A DNA stretch of 64,000 nt from DASRWT01 sp963748485 (GCA_963748485.1 CAVVJF010000018.1:53977-117976); one strand, 5' to 3'. Shown: positions 23,908 through 32,688, counted from the stretch's first letter. Numbers and translations: made by a program. Notes: generated by a model from the sequence alone, not told the origin.

Positions 23908-25914
23908 GTGCTCTACCGCTATTCGCGCTGGGACGGCTCGCAGGACGTCCCCGACCCGGACGCCGACGCGCTCCTCGACGCGATGTCCGACGACCTCATG
24001 TCGGACGGCGACCTCTGGAGCGCGCTCCGCCGTCTCTTCCAGCAGGGCGCCCCCATGCCGCAGGGCGGCCGGATGCCCGGCCTCCAGGACATGGTGAATC
24101 AGCTTCGCAAGCGGCGGCAGCAGCAGCTCGAGCGCTACGACCTCGGCTCCGCGTTGGAGGACATCAAGAAAAAGCTCGACGAGATCACGAAGACGGAGCG
24201 CGAGGGCATCGAGCGGCGACGGGCAGACGCCCGAGAGCGGCGGGAGAAGGGCGAGATCACCCCTGAGCAGCAGGGACAGCTCGAGCAGATGGCGGCTCAG
24301 CGGCGGCAGAGCCTCGACACCATGCCCAAGGAGCCGGCGGGGCGCATCCGGGGGCTCCAGGGCTATGAGTTCATGGACCCCGACGCCCATCGCATGTTCT
24401 GGGAGCTCATGCAGTCCCTCCAGCAGCAGATGCTCCAGCCCTTCATGCAGGGCATGCAGCAGTCGCTGCAGAACATGACGCCCGAGGACATGGCCCGGAT
24501 GCGCGAGATGCTCCGCGACCTCAATCGCATGCTCCGCGAGCGCGCCGACGGTAACGAGCCCGACTTCCAGGCCTTCAAGGACAAGTGGGGCCAGCACTTT
24601 CCGGGCGTGGAGAGCCTCGACCAGCTCCTCGAGCAGCTCGGCAAGCAGGCCGCGCAGCTGCAGTCCCTCATGGACAGCATGTCGCCGGGCCAGCGCCGCC
24701 AGCTCCAGGACATGATGCAGTCGCTCTTCATGAAGGACGAGCGGCTCGAGGCCGAGATGGCCCAGCTCGCCATGAACCTGTCCGAGCTGATGCCGCTGGA
24801 CGAGATGGCGCGCCGGTACGATTTCAAGGGCGACCGCGAAGTGACCCTTCGGGAAGCGATGAAGCTGATGGAGGAGCTCCAGAAGATGGATGACCTGGAG
24901 CGCCAGCTCCGGCGCGTCCGCGACCCCAAGGATCTCGAGACGCTCGACCCCGCCGAGGTGGAGCGCCTCCTCGGCGACAAGGCGGCGCGCGAGCTGGAGA
25001 AGCTCCAGGAGCTGACGAAGAAGCTGGAGGAGGCTGGTTACCTCGAGCGCCAGGGCGACAAGCTCGAGCTCACCGCGCGCGCGCTCCGGAAGATCGGCGA
25101 CAAGGCCCTCCGCGACATCTTCGCTCACCTCAAGCGCGACCGCTTCGGCCGCCACGCCGTAGAACGGCGGGGAGCGGGCGGCGACCGCACCGACGACGCC
25201 AAGCCTTACGAGTTCGGCGATCCCTTCCTGCTCGACTTGAAGGAAACGCTCATGAACGCGGTGGAGCGGCAGGGCCCCGGCGCGCCCCTGCGCCTCATCC
25301 CCGCCGACTTCGAGGTGTTCCGCACCGAGCTCAGCACCCAGGCCGCCACCGTGGTGATGCTCGACATGAGCCGCTCCATGATCTTCAACGGCTGCTTCCT
25401 GGCCGCCAAGAAGGTGACGCTGGCGCTGAACGCCCTCATCCGCGGCCAGTTCCCCCGCGACCAGCTGCACATCGTGGGGTTCTCGCTCTACGCGCGCGAG
25501 TTCCGCGCCGAGCAGCTGCCGGGGCTGCACTCCAGCGAGTGGAGCGTGGGCACCAACATGCACGCGGGCTTCCAGCTCGCGCGGCGCCTCCTCGGGCGCC
25601 AGAAGGGCGGCAACAAGCAGGTCATCATGGTGACGGACGGCGAGCCCACCGCCCACATGGAGGGGCTGGAGGCGGAGTTCGCCTACCCGCCCACCCGCCG
25701 CACCATCCAGGAGACGCTCAAGGAAGTGCAGCGCTGCACCCGCGAGGGCATCACCATCAACACCTTCATGCTCGAGCGGAGCGAGATGCTGATGGCCTTC
25801 GTGGAGCAGATGGCGCGCATCAACCGCGGGCGCGCGTTCTTTGCGACTCCCGAGCGCCTGGGCGAATACGTGCTCGTGGACTACGTCGGCTCCAAGCGGC
25901 GCAAGTCGGCCTGA
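23908..25914 (+). CDS. VWA domain protein, partner of the MoxR ATPase
   Basis: A 668-residue protein. Residues 1-440 are strongly helical and rich in Gln and Met (SLQQQMLQPFMQGMQQSL and repeated MARMREMLRDL-type helices), suggesting a long coiled-coil region. The C-terminal VWA domain carries a MIDAS motif at about Asp486 (VVMLDMSRSM), with later VTDGEPTAHMEG. Such proteins bind the AAA+ partner and a metal-dependent client. GTG start, eight bases after the ATPase stop. The 3' end lies next to a large hairpin. Confidence 0.92.
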   Translation: MLYRYSRWDGSQDVPDPDADALLDAMSDDLMSDGDLWSALRRLFQQGAPMPQGGRMPGLQDMVNQLRKRRQQQLERYDLGSALEDIKKKLDEITKTEREGIERRRADARERREKGEITPEQQGQLEQMAAQRRQSLDTMPKEPAGRIRGLQGYEFMDPDAHRMFWELMQSLQQQMLQPFMQGMQQSLQNMTPEDMARMREMLRDLNRMLRERADGNEPDFQAFKDKWGQHFPGVESLDQLLEQLGKQAAQLQSLMDSMSPGQRRQLQDMMQSLFMKDERLEAEMAQLAMNLSELMPLDEMARRYDFKGDREVTLREAMKLMEELQKMDDLERQLRRVRDPKDLETLDPAEVERLLGDKAARELEKLQELTKKLEEAGYLERQGDKLELTARALRKIGDKALRDIFAHLKRDRFGRHAVERRGAGGDRTDDAKPYEFGDPFLLDLKETLMNAVERQGPGAPLRLIPADFEVFRTELSTQAATVVMLDMSRSMIFNGCFLAAKKVTLALNALIRGQFPRDQLHIVGFSLYAREFRAEQLPGLHSSEWSVGTNMHAGFQLARRLLGRQKGGNKQVIMVTDGEPTAHMEGLEAEFAYPPTRRTIQETLKEVQRCTREGITINTFMLERSEMLMAFVEQMARINRGRAFFATPERLGEYVLVDYVGSKRRKSA

Positions 25915-25931
25915 GCCGGGAGGCGGGGGGG

Positions 25932-26020
25932 GCGTGACAGCGCGGGGGGCAGGCGGGGGGCTCGCTTGCTCAGTACAGCATTCGCCGCGACCCCCCCGCC
26001 TGCCCCCCGCGCTGTCACGC
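25932..26020. repeat. Large hairpin element, copy 1 (conserved loop, variable stem)
   Basis: Perfect 29-bp inverted arms at 25932-25960 and 25992-26020 around a 31-nt loop. The loop and its first flanking base (25960-25988) match copy 2 at 27398-27426 in 28 of 29 positions, including ctcagtacagcattcgcc. The arms of the two copies do not share sequence beyond being G/C-rich, yet each is self-complementary. It begins 17 bp after the VWA stop and could act as a strong terminator, but the left arm also contains the best upstream start codon for the AraC gene. Confidence 0.88.
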
Positions 26021-26830
26021 CTCCCCGGTCTCGCGCTGCGTCCGTTTGTCACGGCACTGTGGGCCGTCGACGTCGCGGCTCGTCCTTCTGGCATCGCGAG
26101 GCGAGAGTGGACGTTGCCTACCGGGGAGATGCACCTCGTGTTCCGGCTCGGCGAGGATCCCGTCCGCCTCTTCGAGCGTCCCGAGGATACCGCCGGCTGT
26201 AGCGTTGGGTTGGCCGTGGTGGCGGGGATGCGCGAGGTTTCGTATTTGCGTGAAGGCGCGACGATGGGACGCACGGTTGGCGTTCAGCTGCATCCGGGCG
26301 TGGCTTCTCTCCTGTTCGGGGCGCCGGCTGACGAGCTGGCCGGGCGTCACTGGTCGCTAGGTGATTTTTGGGGCGGGGACGCCGACCGCGTGCGTGAGCG
26401 GCTGCTGGAAGTTGGAAGCGGCGCCGCGCAGCTCGACCTGCTCGAGCGCCTCCTCGCGGCGCGGCTGCCCCGAACGCGCGCTCTGCATCCGGCGGTGGCG
26501 CTCGCTCTCGAACGGCTCGGCGCGGCGGCGAGTGTGGGTGAAGTGGTGCGTGAATCGGGGCGGAGCCACCGGGCCTTTATCTCGCTCTTCCGCCACGCGA
26601 TGGGGGTGAGCCCGAAGATCTATTGCCGGGTGCAACGCTTCCAGCGCGTCATCCGGCGGCTAACCGCCGAGCCCACCGCGCCATGGGCCGACGTCGCCCT
26701 GGACACGGGCTACAGCGACCAGTCCCACCTCGCCCGTGAATTCCGCCAGCTCGCAGGCCTCACGCCGGGGAAATACCGGGCGCTCGCGGGCCGCGGCCAT
26801 CACGTGCCCCTGCGCCCCGCCGCGCGCTGA
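25934..26830 (+). CDS. AraC-family transcriptional regulator
   Basis: The C-terminal third has two helix-turn-helix motifs (SVGEVVRESGRSHRAFISLF and ADVALDTGYSDQSHLAREF) ending in LAGLTPGKYRAL, typical of AraC/XylS. The N-terminal part begins with LRPFVTALWAVD, as in AraC proteins with a small ligand-sensing domain. The start is unresolved: the only upstream ATG/GTG/TTG that keeps this domain complete is the GTG at 25934, inside the left arm of the hairpin, so a CTG start near 26025 is also possible. It precedes a VOC protein gene that it may control. Confidence 0.8.
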   Translation: MTARGAGGGLACSVQHSPRPPRLPPALSRLPGLALRPFVTALWAVDVAARPSGIARREWTLPTGEMHLVFRLGEDPVRLFERPEDTAGCSVGLAVVAGMREVSYLREGATMGRTVGVQLHPGVASLLFGAPADELAGRHWSLGDFWGGDADRVRERLLEVGSGAAQLDLLERLLAARLPRTRALHPAVALALERLGAAASVGEVVRESGRSHRAFISLFRHAMGVSPKIYCRVQRFQRVIRRLTAEPTAPWADVALDTGYSDQSHLAREFRQLAGLTPGKYRALAGRGHHVPLRPAAR

Positions 26831-26918
26831 CCCTTACCGGGTCAATTTCGTACAAGACGGCCGATTGCTCTCGGCCGACAATCGCCTGCATATCGCAGCC
26901 ACTCGAAAGGAGCCACCC

Positions 26919-27365
26919 GTGAAGATAAAGGAGCTGTTCCCGTACCTCCACGTGCAGGGCGCCGCAAAGGCCATCGAGTTCTACACCACCGCCTTCGGCG
27001 CCACGGAGAAGTTTCGGCTCACTGAGCCCAGCGGCCGCGTGGGACACGTCGAGCTCGACTTCGGCGGCATGACCCTGATGCTCGCCGACGAGTTCCCCGA
27101 ATACGGCATCAAGGGACCCGGCACCATCGGCGGCACGTCGGTAACCATCCATCTCCACGTGGAGAACGCCGACGAGATGATCCGGAGAGCGGCGGCCGCC
27201 GGCGGCACGGTGGAGATGGAGCCCCGCGACCAGTTCTACGGAGAGCGCTCAGGCTGCGTGCGCGACCCCTTCGGCCACCGCTGGAACATTGGCCACGCCG
27301 TGGAAGACGTGTCGCCGGAGGAGATGCAGCGGCGGTACACGGCACTGCTGAAGGGCGGCGCGTAG
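26919..27365 (+). CDS. VOC family (glyoxalase/PhnB-like) protein
   Basis: A 148-residue vicinal-oxygen-chelate fold protein: ELFPYLHVQGAAKAIEFY, then HVELDFGGMTLMLADEF, VTIHLHVENADEMIRRAA and GCVRDPFGHRWNIG. This is the PhnB-like branch, common in soil bacteria. It starts at a GTG after AAAGGAG. The upstream AraC gene is in the same direction, with 88 bp between. The reaction is unknown; metal ligands are not secure by eye. Confidence 0.88.
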   Translation: MKIKELFPYLHVQGAAKAIEFYTTAFGATEKFRLTEPSGRVGHVELDFGGMTLMLADEFPEYGIKGPGTIGGTSVTIHLHVENADEMIRRAAAAGGTVEMEPRDQFYGERSGCVRDPFGHRWNIGHAVEDVSPEEMQRRYTALLKGGA

Positions 27366-27372
27366 TTCGCCG

Positions 27373-27456
27373 GGGCGCCGCCGGGGGGCGGGGGCGCGCT
27401 CGCTTACTCAGTACAGCATTCGCCGCTGAGCGCGCCCCCGCCCCCCGGCGGCGCCC
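27373..27456. repeat. Large hairpin element, copy 2 (conserved loop, variable stem)
   Basis: Perfect 28-bp inverted arms at 27373-27400 and 27429-27456, extendable with one mismatch, around a 28-nt loop. The conserved block 27398-27426 is identical to copy 1 apart from one G-to-A change. It lies eight bp past the VOC stop and upstream of the 3' end of the convergent PPOX gene, a position suited to bidirectional termination. Confidence 0.88.
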
Positions 27457-27492
27457 TGGCGCGTTGGCGGACCGATCAGCGTCGGCTACCCA

Positions 27493-28131
27493 TCAGTAGA
27501 GCGTCTGGATCTTTTCCTTCCGGTCCGCCTCGTAGTCCTCGACGCACGTGAAGCCGTCGCGGTTGTCGGGGAGCTGGTCCCACATCATCTGCGCCATCGA
27601 GGGCACCGCCTTGGGGTCGGGCCAGCGGTCGGGCTTCCAGAGGCCGGCACGCATGAAGGCGCGAGCGCAATGCATGTAGGCCTCCTCGACCTCGACCCCG
27701 ATGCAGAAGGGCGGGCGCTTGCCCTTCATGGTCATGGTGTCGAGCAGGTCGCCGTCCTCCACGATCCACGCCTTGCCGTTGATGCGTAGGGTGTCCTCCC
27801 GTCCGGGGATGAGGAAGATCAGGCCCACGTGCGGGTTCTGGAGGATGTTACGCATCCCATCCAGGCGGTTGTTGCCGATCCGGTCGGGGATGGCGAGGTG
27901 GGTGTCGTCGAGCACGCGCACGAAGCCGGGCTCGTCGCCCTTGGGCGACACGTCGCAGCGGCCGTCGGCGCCGGAGGTGGCGAGGACCAGGAATGGCGAG
28001 CCCGCGATAAAGGCGCGGAAGTGTGCGTCCAGGCTCGGCTGCTCCTTGAGGAGCGCGCGCTTCATCGGCTGGCCGAGCACCTCGCGCAGGCGCTGCTCGG
28101 AGGTCACGATCTTCCCGAATCCGTTGAACAT
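27493..28131 (-). CDS. Pyridoxamine 5'-phosphate oxidase-family FMN-binding protein (MSMEG_1061-like)
   Basis: A 212-residue split-barrel flavoprotein. The core blocks are FIAGSPFLVLATSGADGRCDVSP in two parts (FLVLATSGADG, then DVSPKGDEPGFV), AIPDRIGNNRLDGMRNILQN, VGLIFLIPGREDTLRINGKA and FCIGVEVEEAYMHC. Proteins of this subgroup are annotated as FMN-dependent PPOX enzymes of unknown substrate. The ATG at 28131 follows GGAAGG. It is convergent with the VOC gene. Confidence 0.88.
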   Translation of the reverse strand: MFNGFGKIVTSEQRLREVLGQPMKRALLKEQPSLDAHFRAFIAGSPFLVLATSGADGRCDVSPKGDEPGFVRVLDDTHLAIPDRIGNNRLDGMRNILQNPHVGLIFLIPGREDTLRINGKAWIVEDGDLLDTMTMKGKRPPFCIGVEVEEAYMHCARAFMRAGLWKPDRWPDPKAVPSMAQMMWDQLPDNRDGFTCVEDYEADRKEKIQTLY

Positions 28132-28192
28132 GGGGCCTTCCCTCCCTGACGGCATCGCGTCCCCCCAAGTGTATGCCACCGTCCGCGTCTGC

Positions 28193-28198
28193 TACAAT
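28193..28198 (+). promoter_or_regulatory. Putative -10 box for dapL
   Basis: TACAAT, five of six to consensus, 29 bp before the dapL GTG. The region 17 bp upstream (TGTATG) is a poor -35. The transcript would carry a short leader including the AGGAGG site at 28217-28222. Confidence 0.4.
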
Positions 28199-28227
28199 TG
28201 CCCCTCACCACTCCACAGGAGGCCGCC

Positions 28228-29463
28228 GTGCCGCGCGTGAACGAGCACCACCTCGCCATCAAGGGCAGCTATCTCTTCTCCGACATCGCGAAGCGGGTGA
28301 AGGCGTTCGGGGAGGCCAATCCCGCCGCCAAGCTGATCCGCCTCGGAATCGGGGACGTCACCCGGCCGCTGGCCCCCGCCATCGTGCGGGCCATGCAGGA
28401 TGCCGTCGGGGAGATGAGCCGCGCGGAAACCTTCCGCGGCTATCCGCCGGAGACGGGTTTCACCTTCTTGACCGAGCTGATCGCCGCCCATGACTACGCG
28501 CCGCGCGGGGTAAACCTCACGCCCGAAGAGATCTGCATCTCTGACGGCGGAAAAACGGACTCCGCGAACATTCAAGAGATCTTCGCCCCCGAGTGCGTCG
28601 TCGCGGTGGTGGACCCCGTCTACCCCGTGTACGTGGACAGCAACGTGATGGGCGGGCGCGCCGGCCGCGCCACGAACGACGGGCGCTACGATCGCATCGT
28701 CTACCTGCCCGCCACCGCGGAGAACGGCTTCAACCCCGCGCTGCCCGACCGCCACGTGGACCTCATCTATCTCTGCTACCCGAACAATCCCACCGGCGCG
28801 GTGCTCGGCAAGGACGCGCTCAAGCGCTGGGTGGACTACGCACGGCGAGAGCAGGCGGTCATCCTCTACGACGCCGCCTACGAGTCGTACATCCGCGACC
28901 CCGCCATCCCCCGCACCATCTACGAGATCGAAGGCGCGCAGGAAGTGGCCATCGAGCTGCGTTCCTTCTCCAAGACCGCGGGCTTCACGGGTGTGCGCTG
29001 CGCGTACACCGTCGTGCCCAAGGCCTGCATGGGCCGGTCCGCTTCAGGCGAGGCGGTGAGCCTGCACGCGCTCTGGTTCCGGCGGCAGTCCACGAAGTTC
29101 AACGGCGTGTCCTACATCATCCAGAAGGGCGCGGCCGCCGCGTACTCGCCGGAGGGGCAGAAGCAGGTGCGCGAGTCGGTGGACTTCTACCTGGAGAACG
29201 CCCGTATCATCCGCGAGGGTGCGATGGGCATCGGGCTCACCGTGTACGGCGGCACCAACGCGCCCTACATCTGGGTGAAGACGCCGAAGGGCCTCGGCTC
29301 GTGGGACCTTTTCGACAAGCTCCTCAACGAGGCCCACGTGGTGTCGACGCCGGGCGCGGGCTTCGGGCCGAGCGGCGAGGGCTATCTCCGCCTCACCGCC
29401 TTCGGCAGCCGCGAGCAGACGGTGGAAGCGGTCGACCGCATCAAGACCCGCGTCAAGCTCTAG
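28228..29463 (+). CDS. dapL: LL-diaminopimelate aminotransferase
   Basis: A 411-residue fold-type I PLP aminotransferase, the length of DapL. It converts tetrahydrodipicolinate directly to LL-diaminopimelate in lysine and peptidoglycan synthesis. The N-terminal VNEHHLAIKGSYLFSDIAKR and IRLGIGDVTRPL blocks are diagnostic. PLP-contacting residues include Asn186 in CYPNNPTG, the Asp in VILYDAAYESYI and the Schiff-base Lys249 in SFSKTAGFTG. The GTG at 28228 has AGGAGG five bases upstream. The following esterase gene starts three bases after the stop. Confidence 0.95.
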   Translation: MPRVNEHHLAIKGSYLFSDIAKRVKAFGEANPAAKLIRLGIGDVTRPLAPAIVRAMQDAVGEMSRAETFRGYPPETGFTFLTELIAAHDYAPRGVNLTPEEICISDGGKTDSANIQEIFAPECVVAVVDPVYPVYVDSNVMGGRAGRATNDGRYDRIVYLPATAENGFNPALPDRHVDLIYLCYPNNPTGAVLGKDALKRWVDYARREQAVILYDAAYESYIRDPAIPRTIYEIEGAQEVAIELRSFSKTAGFTGVRCAYTVVPKACMGRSASGEAVSLHALWFRRQSTKFNGVSYIIQKGAAAAYSPEGQKQVRESVDFYLENARIIREGAMGIGLTVYGGTNAPYIWVKTPKGLGSWDLFDKLLNEAHVVSTPGAGFGPSGEGYLRLTAFGSREQTVEAVDRIKTRVKL

Positions 29464-29465
29464 GC

Positions 29466-30140
29466 GTGGCCGCGCTCCTGGACGCGATCGAGCTCGAGAC
29501 GGGGCGCGGGCCCGACCCCGTCGAGGCGGCGGTGATCTGGCTGCACGGCCTCGGCGCCGACGGCCACGACTTCGAGCCCATCGTGCCCGAGCTGGGGCTG
29601 CCCGCCGCGCCGCGGGTGCGCTTCGTGTTCCCGCACGCGTCGGTGCAGCCCGTCACCATCAACGGCGGCGTCCGGATGCGGGCCTGGTACGACATCACCA
29701 ATGACGGCCGGCAGGACGCCGCCGGCATCCGCGCCTCCCAGCAGCGGGTGGAGGCCCTCATCGAGCGCGAGACGGGACGGAGCGTCGCGCCGCAGCGCAT
29801 CATCCTGGCGGGCTTCTCGCAGGGCGGGGCCATCGCGCTGCACACCGGGCTGCGACATGCCGACCGATTGGCGGGCATCCTCGCGCTCTCGACCTATCTC
29901 CCACTCGGCGACACCCTCGCCGCGGAAGCGCACCCGAGCAACCGCGACGTGCCGATCCTGATGGCGCACGGCGCCCACGATCCGCTGATCCCGCTGACGC
30001 GGGCGGCCGCCTCGCGCGACGCGCTCCGGGGCCTCGGTTATTCCGTCGAGTGGCACGAATACCCGATGCCGCACTCCGTCTGCGCGGAGGAGATCAGGGA
30101 CATCGGCGCCTGGCTCGCGCGTGTCCTCGTCGCCGCCTAG
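29466..30140 (+). CDS. Carboxylesterase/phospholipase family alpha/beta hydrolase
   Basis: A 224-residue serine esterase of the YpfH/carboxylesterase type. VIWLHGLGADGHDF supplies the oxyanion region, ILAGFSQGGAIAL the nucleophile, MAHGAHDPLIPL the acid and EYPMPHSVCAEEI the base. The FVFPHASVQPVTINGG and RAWYDI blocks are family hallmarks. It lies directly after dapL and ends in a four-base convergent overlap (CTAG) with the acyltransferase gene. Confidence 0.92.
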   Translation: MAALLDAIELETGRGPDPVEAAVIWLHGLGADGHDFEPIVPELGLPAAPRVRFVFPHASVQPVTINGGVRMRAWYDITNDGRQDAAGIRASQQRVEALIERETGRSVAPQRIILAGFSQGGAIALHTGLRHADRLAGILALSTYLPLGDTLAAEAHPSNRDVPILMAHGAHDPLIPLTRAAASRDALRGLGYSVEWHEYPMPHSVCAEEIRDIGAWLARVLVAA

Positions 30141-31315
30141 TCCGGCGCGGTCTTCATCCCGAATAGCAGCCGCGTGAGGGGCGTCAGGCCCACCGCCTCG
30201 CAGAGCGCCACCGTGATCGCCAGCGAGATCCCGACGATGGCAGTGAACTGCGTCAGCGGGCCGACCGCCCACCCGAGGACGAAGTACGCCACCACGACGA
30301 CGACCGTTTGATGCCAGATGTAGAAGGGATAGACCCGGTCGCCCCCGTAGCGGAGGAGCCGGCTCGGTCGGCCCAGATAGACGCCCGCGTAGCCGATCAC
30401 CGCCACGAGCGCCGACCATTCGATGAACGCGCGCAGCCCGAGAAGCGCGGCGTAGCTGAGCGAGTAGGGCGCGATCGGTGCGAGGAGCGGCGCCAGCGCC
30501 ACCCGCGCGGCGAAGGCCAGCAGGAAGAGCGTGGCGCCCAGGCGTCGATTGGCTTCCACCGCCACCTTGAAGTCAGGCTGGGGCAAGAGCGCGTAGCCGA
30601 GCAGGAAGATAAGGAGGTAGTGCGTGAGATTCCACCAGTCGCCCACCAGCGCGTGGGTGCTGGGGAAGCGGCCCCGCAGGGCTACGTGGATGAGGGCCAA
30701 GGGCACGATCAGGAGGAAGACGCGGCGCCCCGGACGCAGCCACGCCGCCGCGCCGGCGACGCGATGCTGGCCCGTCGCGCTTCTCAGGTAGAGAAAGAGC
30801 GGGAGGGCCACGAGCGAGAACACGAGGAGATAGGCGAGGAACCAGAGATGGTGCCAGGAGAAGTTTCCCGCCGGATACACGCCCTCGAAATAGCGCGGAT
30901 AGAACGCGAGGTAGGAGCCGTGGAAGTCGCGCGGGCTCATCCGGTCGGGCATGCCCACGCTGATTCGCTCCATGTAGACCTGTGGGACGACCACCACCAG
31001 CATGCCGAAGACGAGGGGGAGGAGCAGGCGGCGCAGGCGTTCGGCAGCGTAACGCCCGGCGGAACGGAAGCCCAGCGCGTAGTACGTCCCCAATCCGGAG
31101 ATCATGAAGAGCAGCGGCAGCCGCCACGGTGTGAGGAGGTTCCCGAAGAGCTCGAGACCCGGGCTGCGGGCAAGGCTCTTCACGTGCCAGACCTCGGCAT
31201 CGAAAGGGCGGGAAGCATGATAGAGAAGCAGCGCGAGCACGGCGAGGATGCGAAGGGCGTCCAGCTCGTGGCGGCGCGGGTGGGGCTCGATTCGACCGGT
31301 TACTGCTGGCGGCAC
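30137..31315 (-). CDS. Acyltransferase family 3 membrane protein
   Basis: About 392 residues with some ten membrane helices. The first helix region, RRHELDALRILAVLALLLYH, carries the Arg/His pattern of OafA/NolL-type acyltransferases, which move acetyl or other acyl groups onto surface sugars. I chose the GTG at 31315, which overlaps the end of the upstream secreted-protein gene by 16 bases and keeps the first helix whole. The target is unknown. Confidence 0.88.
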   Translation of the reverse strand: MPPAVTGRIEPHPRRHELDALRILAVLALLLYHASRPFDAEVWHVKSLARSPGLELFGNLLTPWRLPLLFMISGLGTYYALGFRSAGRYAAERLRRLLLPLVFGMLVVVVPQVYMERISVGMPDRMSPRDFHGSYLAFYPRYFEGVYPAGNFSWHHLWFLAYLLVFSLVALPLFLYLRSATGQHRVAGAAAWLRPGRRVFLLIVPLALIHVALRGRFPSTHALVGDWWNLTHYLLIFLLGYALLPQPDFKVAVEANRRLGATLFLLAFAARVALAPLLAPIAPYSLSYAALLGLRAFIEWSALVAVIGYAGVYLGRPSRLLRYGGDRVYPFYIWHQTVVVVVAYFVLGWAVGPLTQFTAIVGISLAITVALCEAVGLTPLTRLLFGMKTAPD

Positions 31316-31617
31316 TCCAGGCGGTTGCGCACCACGATCATCCCGGTGGGGAAATACTCCGACACGCTCTCGTTGCCCTCGCGCTTCCACTGCTCCGGAG
31401 TGTAGCTGTCGTTGGCGTTCTTCAGGAAGGTCATATGCCGCTCGAGCGCGGTCTTGCACTCGCCTTCCGTCGCGTAGCCATCGACGGACCGTGAATCGAC
31501 GGGGAAAGGCTTCACCCCGAAGAAGAAGCCGCTCAGGAGCAGCCGGGGGTCGTTATCCAGAGACGTGGTGGACCAGAAGACCCAGGCGAGCACGAGCACG
31601 TGTCCAAGTCGCCGCAT
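31300..31617 (-). CDS. Hypothetical secreted protein
   Basis: A 105-residue protein with an N-terminal hydrophobic stretch (RRLGHVLVLAWVFWSTTS) that could be a signal peptide or anchor. The mature part contains a Cys pair (GECKTALERHMTFL and RNRLECRQQ) compatible with one disulphide, and GYATEGECKTALERH resembles short secreted proteins of unknown function. The ATG has AGGAGG upstream. It overlaps the downstream acyltransferase gene by 16 bases and may be an accessory of it, or independent. Confidence 0.7.
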   Translation of the reverse strand: MRRLGHVLVLAWVFWSTTSLDNDPRLLLSGFFFGVKPFPVDSRSVDGYATEGECKTALERHMTFLKNANDSYTPEQWKREGNESVSEYFPTGMIVVRNRLECRQQ

Positions 31618-31629
31618 AGCTGTCCTCCT

Positions 31630-32688
31630 CTAGATCATGGCCGCCAGCGCGGCGCCAACTTCCTTGGTCGAGGCCTTGCCGCCGAGATCGCGAGTGACCG
31701 TCTTGCCCTCGCTCACCAGGGTCTCGATGGCGCACACCACCGCGTCGGCGGCCTCCTGATGGCCCAGATGCTCGAGCAGCATGGCGCCGGTCCAGATCTG
31801 CGCCACCGGATTGGCGATCTCCTTCCCGGCGATGTCCGGAGCCGAGCCGTGCACGGGCTCGAACATGGACGGGTACTCCTTCTCGGGGTTGATGTTCCCG
31901 CCGGGGGCGATGCCGATGGAGCCTGCGATGGCGGGCCCGAGGTCGGAAAGGATGTCGCCAAAGAGATTCGAGCCCACCACCACGTCGAACCAGTCCGGGT
32001 GCTGCACGAAGTGGGCGACGAGGATGTCGATGTGGAACTGCGCCGTCTTCACGTCGGGATATTCCTTCCCGATGGCGGCAAACCGCTCGTCCCAGTACGG
32101 CATGCTGTGGATGATGCCGTTGGACTTGGTCGCGGAGGTCACATGCTGGCGGGGACGCCGCCGCGCCCGCTCGAAGGCGTAGCGCATCACCCGGTCGCAG
32201 CCCTTCCGGGTGAAGATCGCCTGTTGAATCGCCATCTCGTTGTCCGCCCCGCGATAGAGGCGGCCGCCGATCTCGGAGTACTCGCCCTCGTTGTTTTCCC
32301 GCACGATGAGCATGTCGATGTCGGCGGTCGTCCGTCCCGCCAGAGGCGAGCGCACGCCCTTGAGCAGCCGGACCGGGCGCAGGTTGATGTACTGGTGGAA
32401 GCCCCGCCGGATGGGGATGAGCAGTCCCCACAGCGAGACGTGGTCGGGCACGCCCGGAAATCCCACCGCGCCGAGGAATATCGCCTCGAATCCGCGCAGC
32501 TGGTCGAGCCCGTCCTCCGGCATCATCCGGCCGGTCTTGGTGAAGCGCTCGCAGTTCCAGTCGAAGGTGGTGAAGGCGCACTCGAAGCCGAAACGTCGGC
32601 CCGCCGCCTCGAGCACCCGCATGCCCTCTGGCACCACCTCGTTGCCGATACCGTCGCCGGGGATCACGGCGATCTTGTGACGCTTCAT
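31630..32688 (-). CDS. ttuC: Tartrate/D-malate-type dehydrogenase (isocitrate/isopropylmalate dehydrogenase family)
   Basis: A 352-residue beta-decarboxylating dehydrogenase. The start KIAVIPGDGIGNEVVPEGM, the EAIFLGAVGFPGVPDHVSLW block, the ENNEGEYSEIGGR motif and the FDVVVGSNLFGDILSDLGP metal-binding region match tartrate dehydrogenase/decarboxylase and D-malate dehydrogenase rather than LeuB. NAD and a divalent metal would be used. Its ATG overlaps the FGGY kinase stop by four bases. Tartrate versus malate cannot be settled by eye. Confidence 0.88.
   Translation of the reverse strand: MKRHKIAVIPGDGIGNEVVPEGMRVLEAAGRRFGFECAFTTFDWNCERFTKTGRMMPEDGLDQLRGFEAIFLGAVGFPGVPDHVSLWGLLIPIRRGFHQYINLRPVRLLKGVRSPLAGRTTADIDMLIVRENNEGEYSEIGGRLYRGADNEMAIQQAIFTRKGCDRVMRYAFERARRRPRQHVTSATKSNGIIHSMPYWDERFAAIGKEYPDVKTAQFHIDILVAHFVQHPDWFDVVVGSNLFGDILSDLGPAIAGSIGIAPGGNINPEKEYPSMFEPVHGSAPDIAGKEIANPVAQIWTGAMLLEHLGHQEAADAVVCAIETLVSEGKTVTRDLGGKASTKEVGAALAAMI

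Noticed and set aside
23884..26274. 796-codon open frame opposite the VWA gene
   Set aside because: Leu/Glu/His-rich antisense shadow without motifs, crossing the hairpin and two genes.
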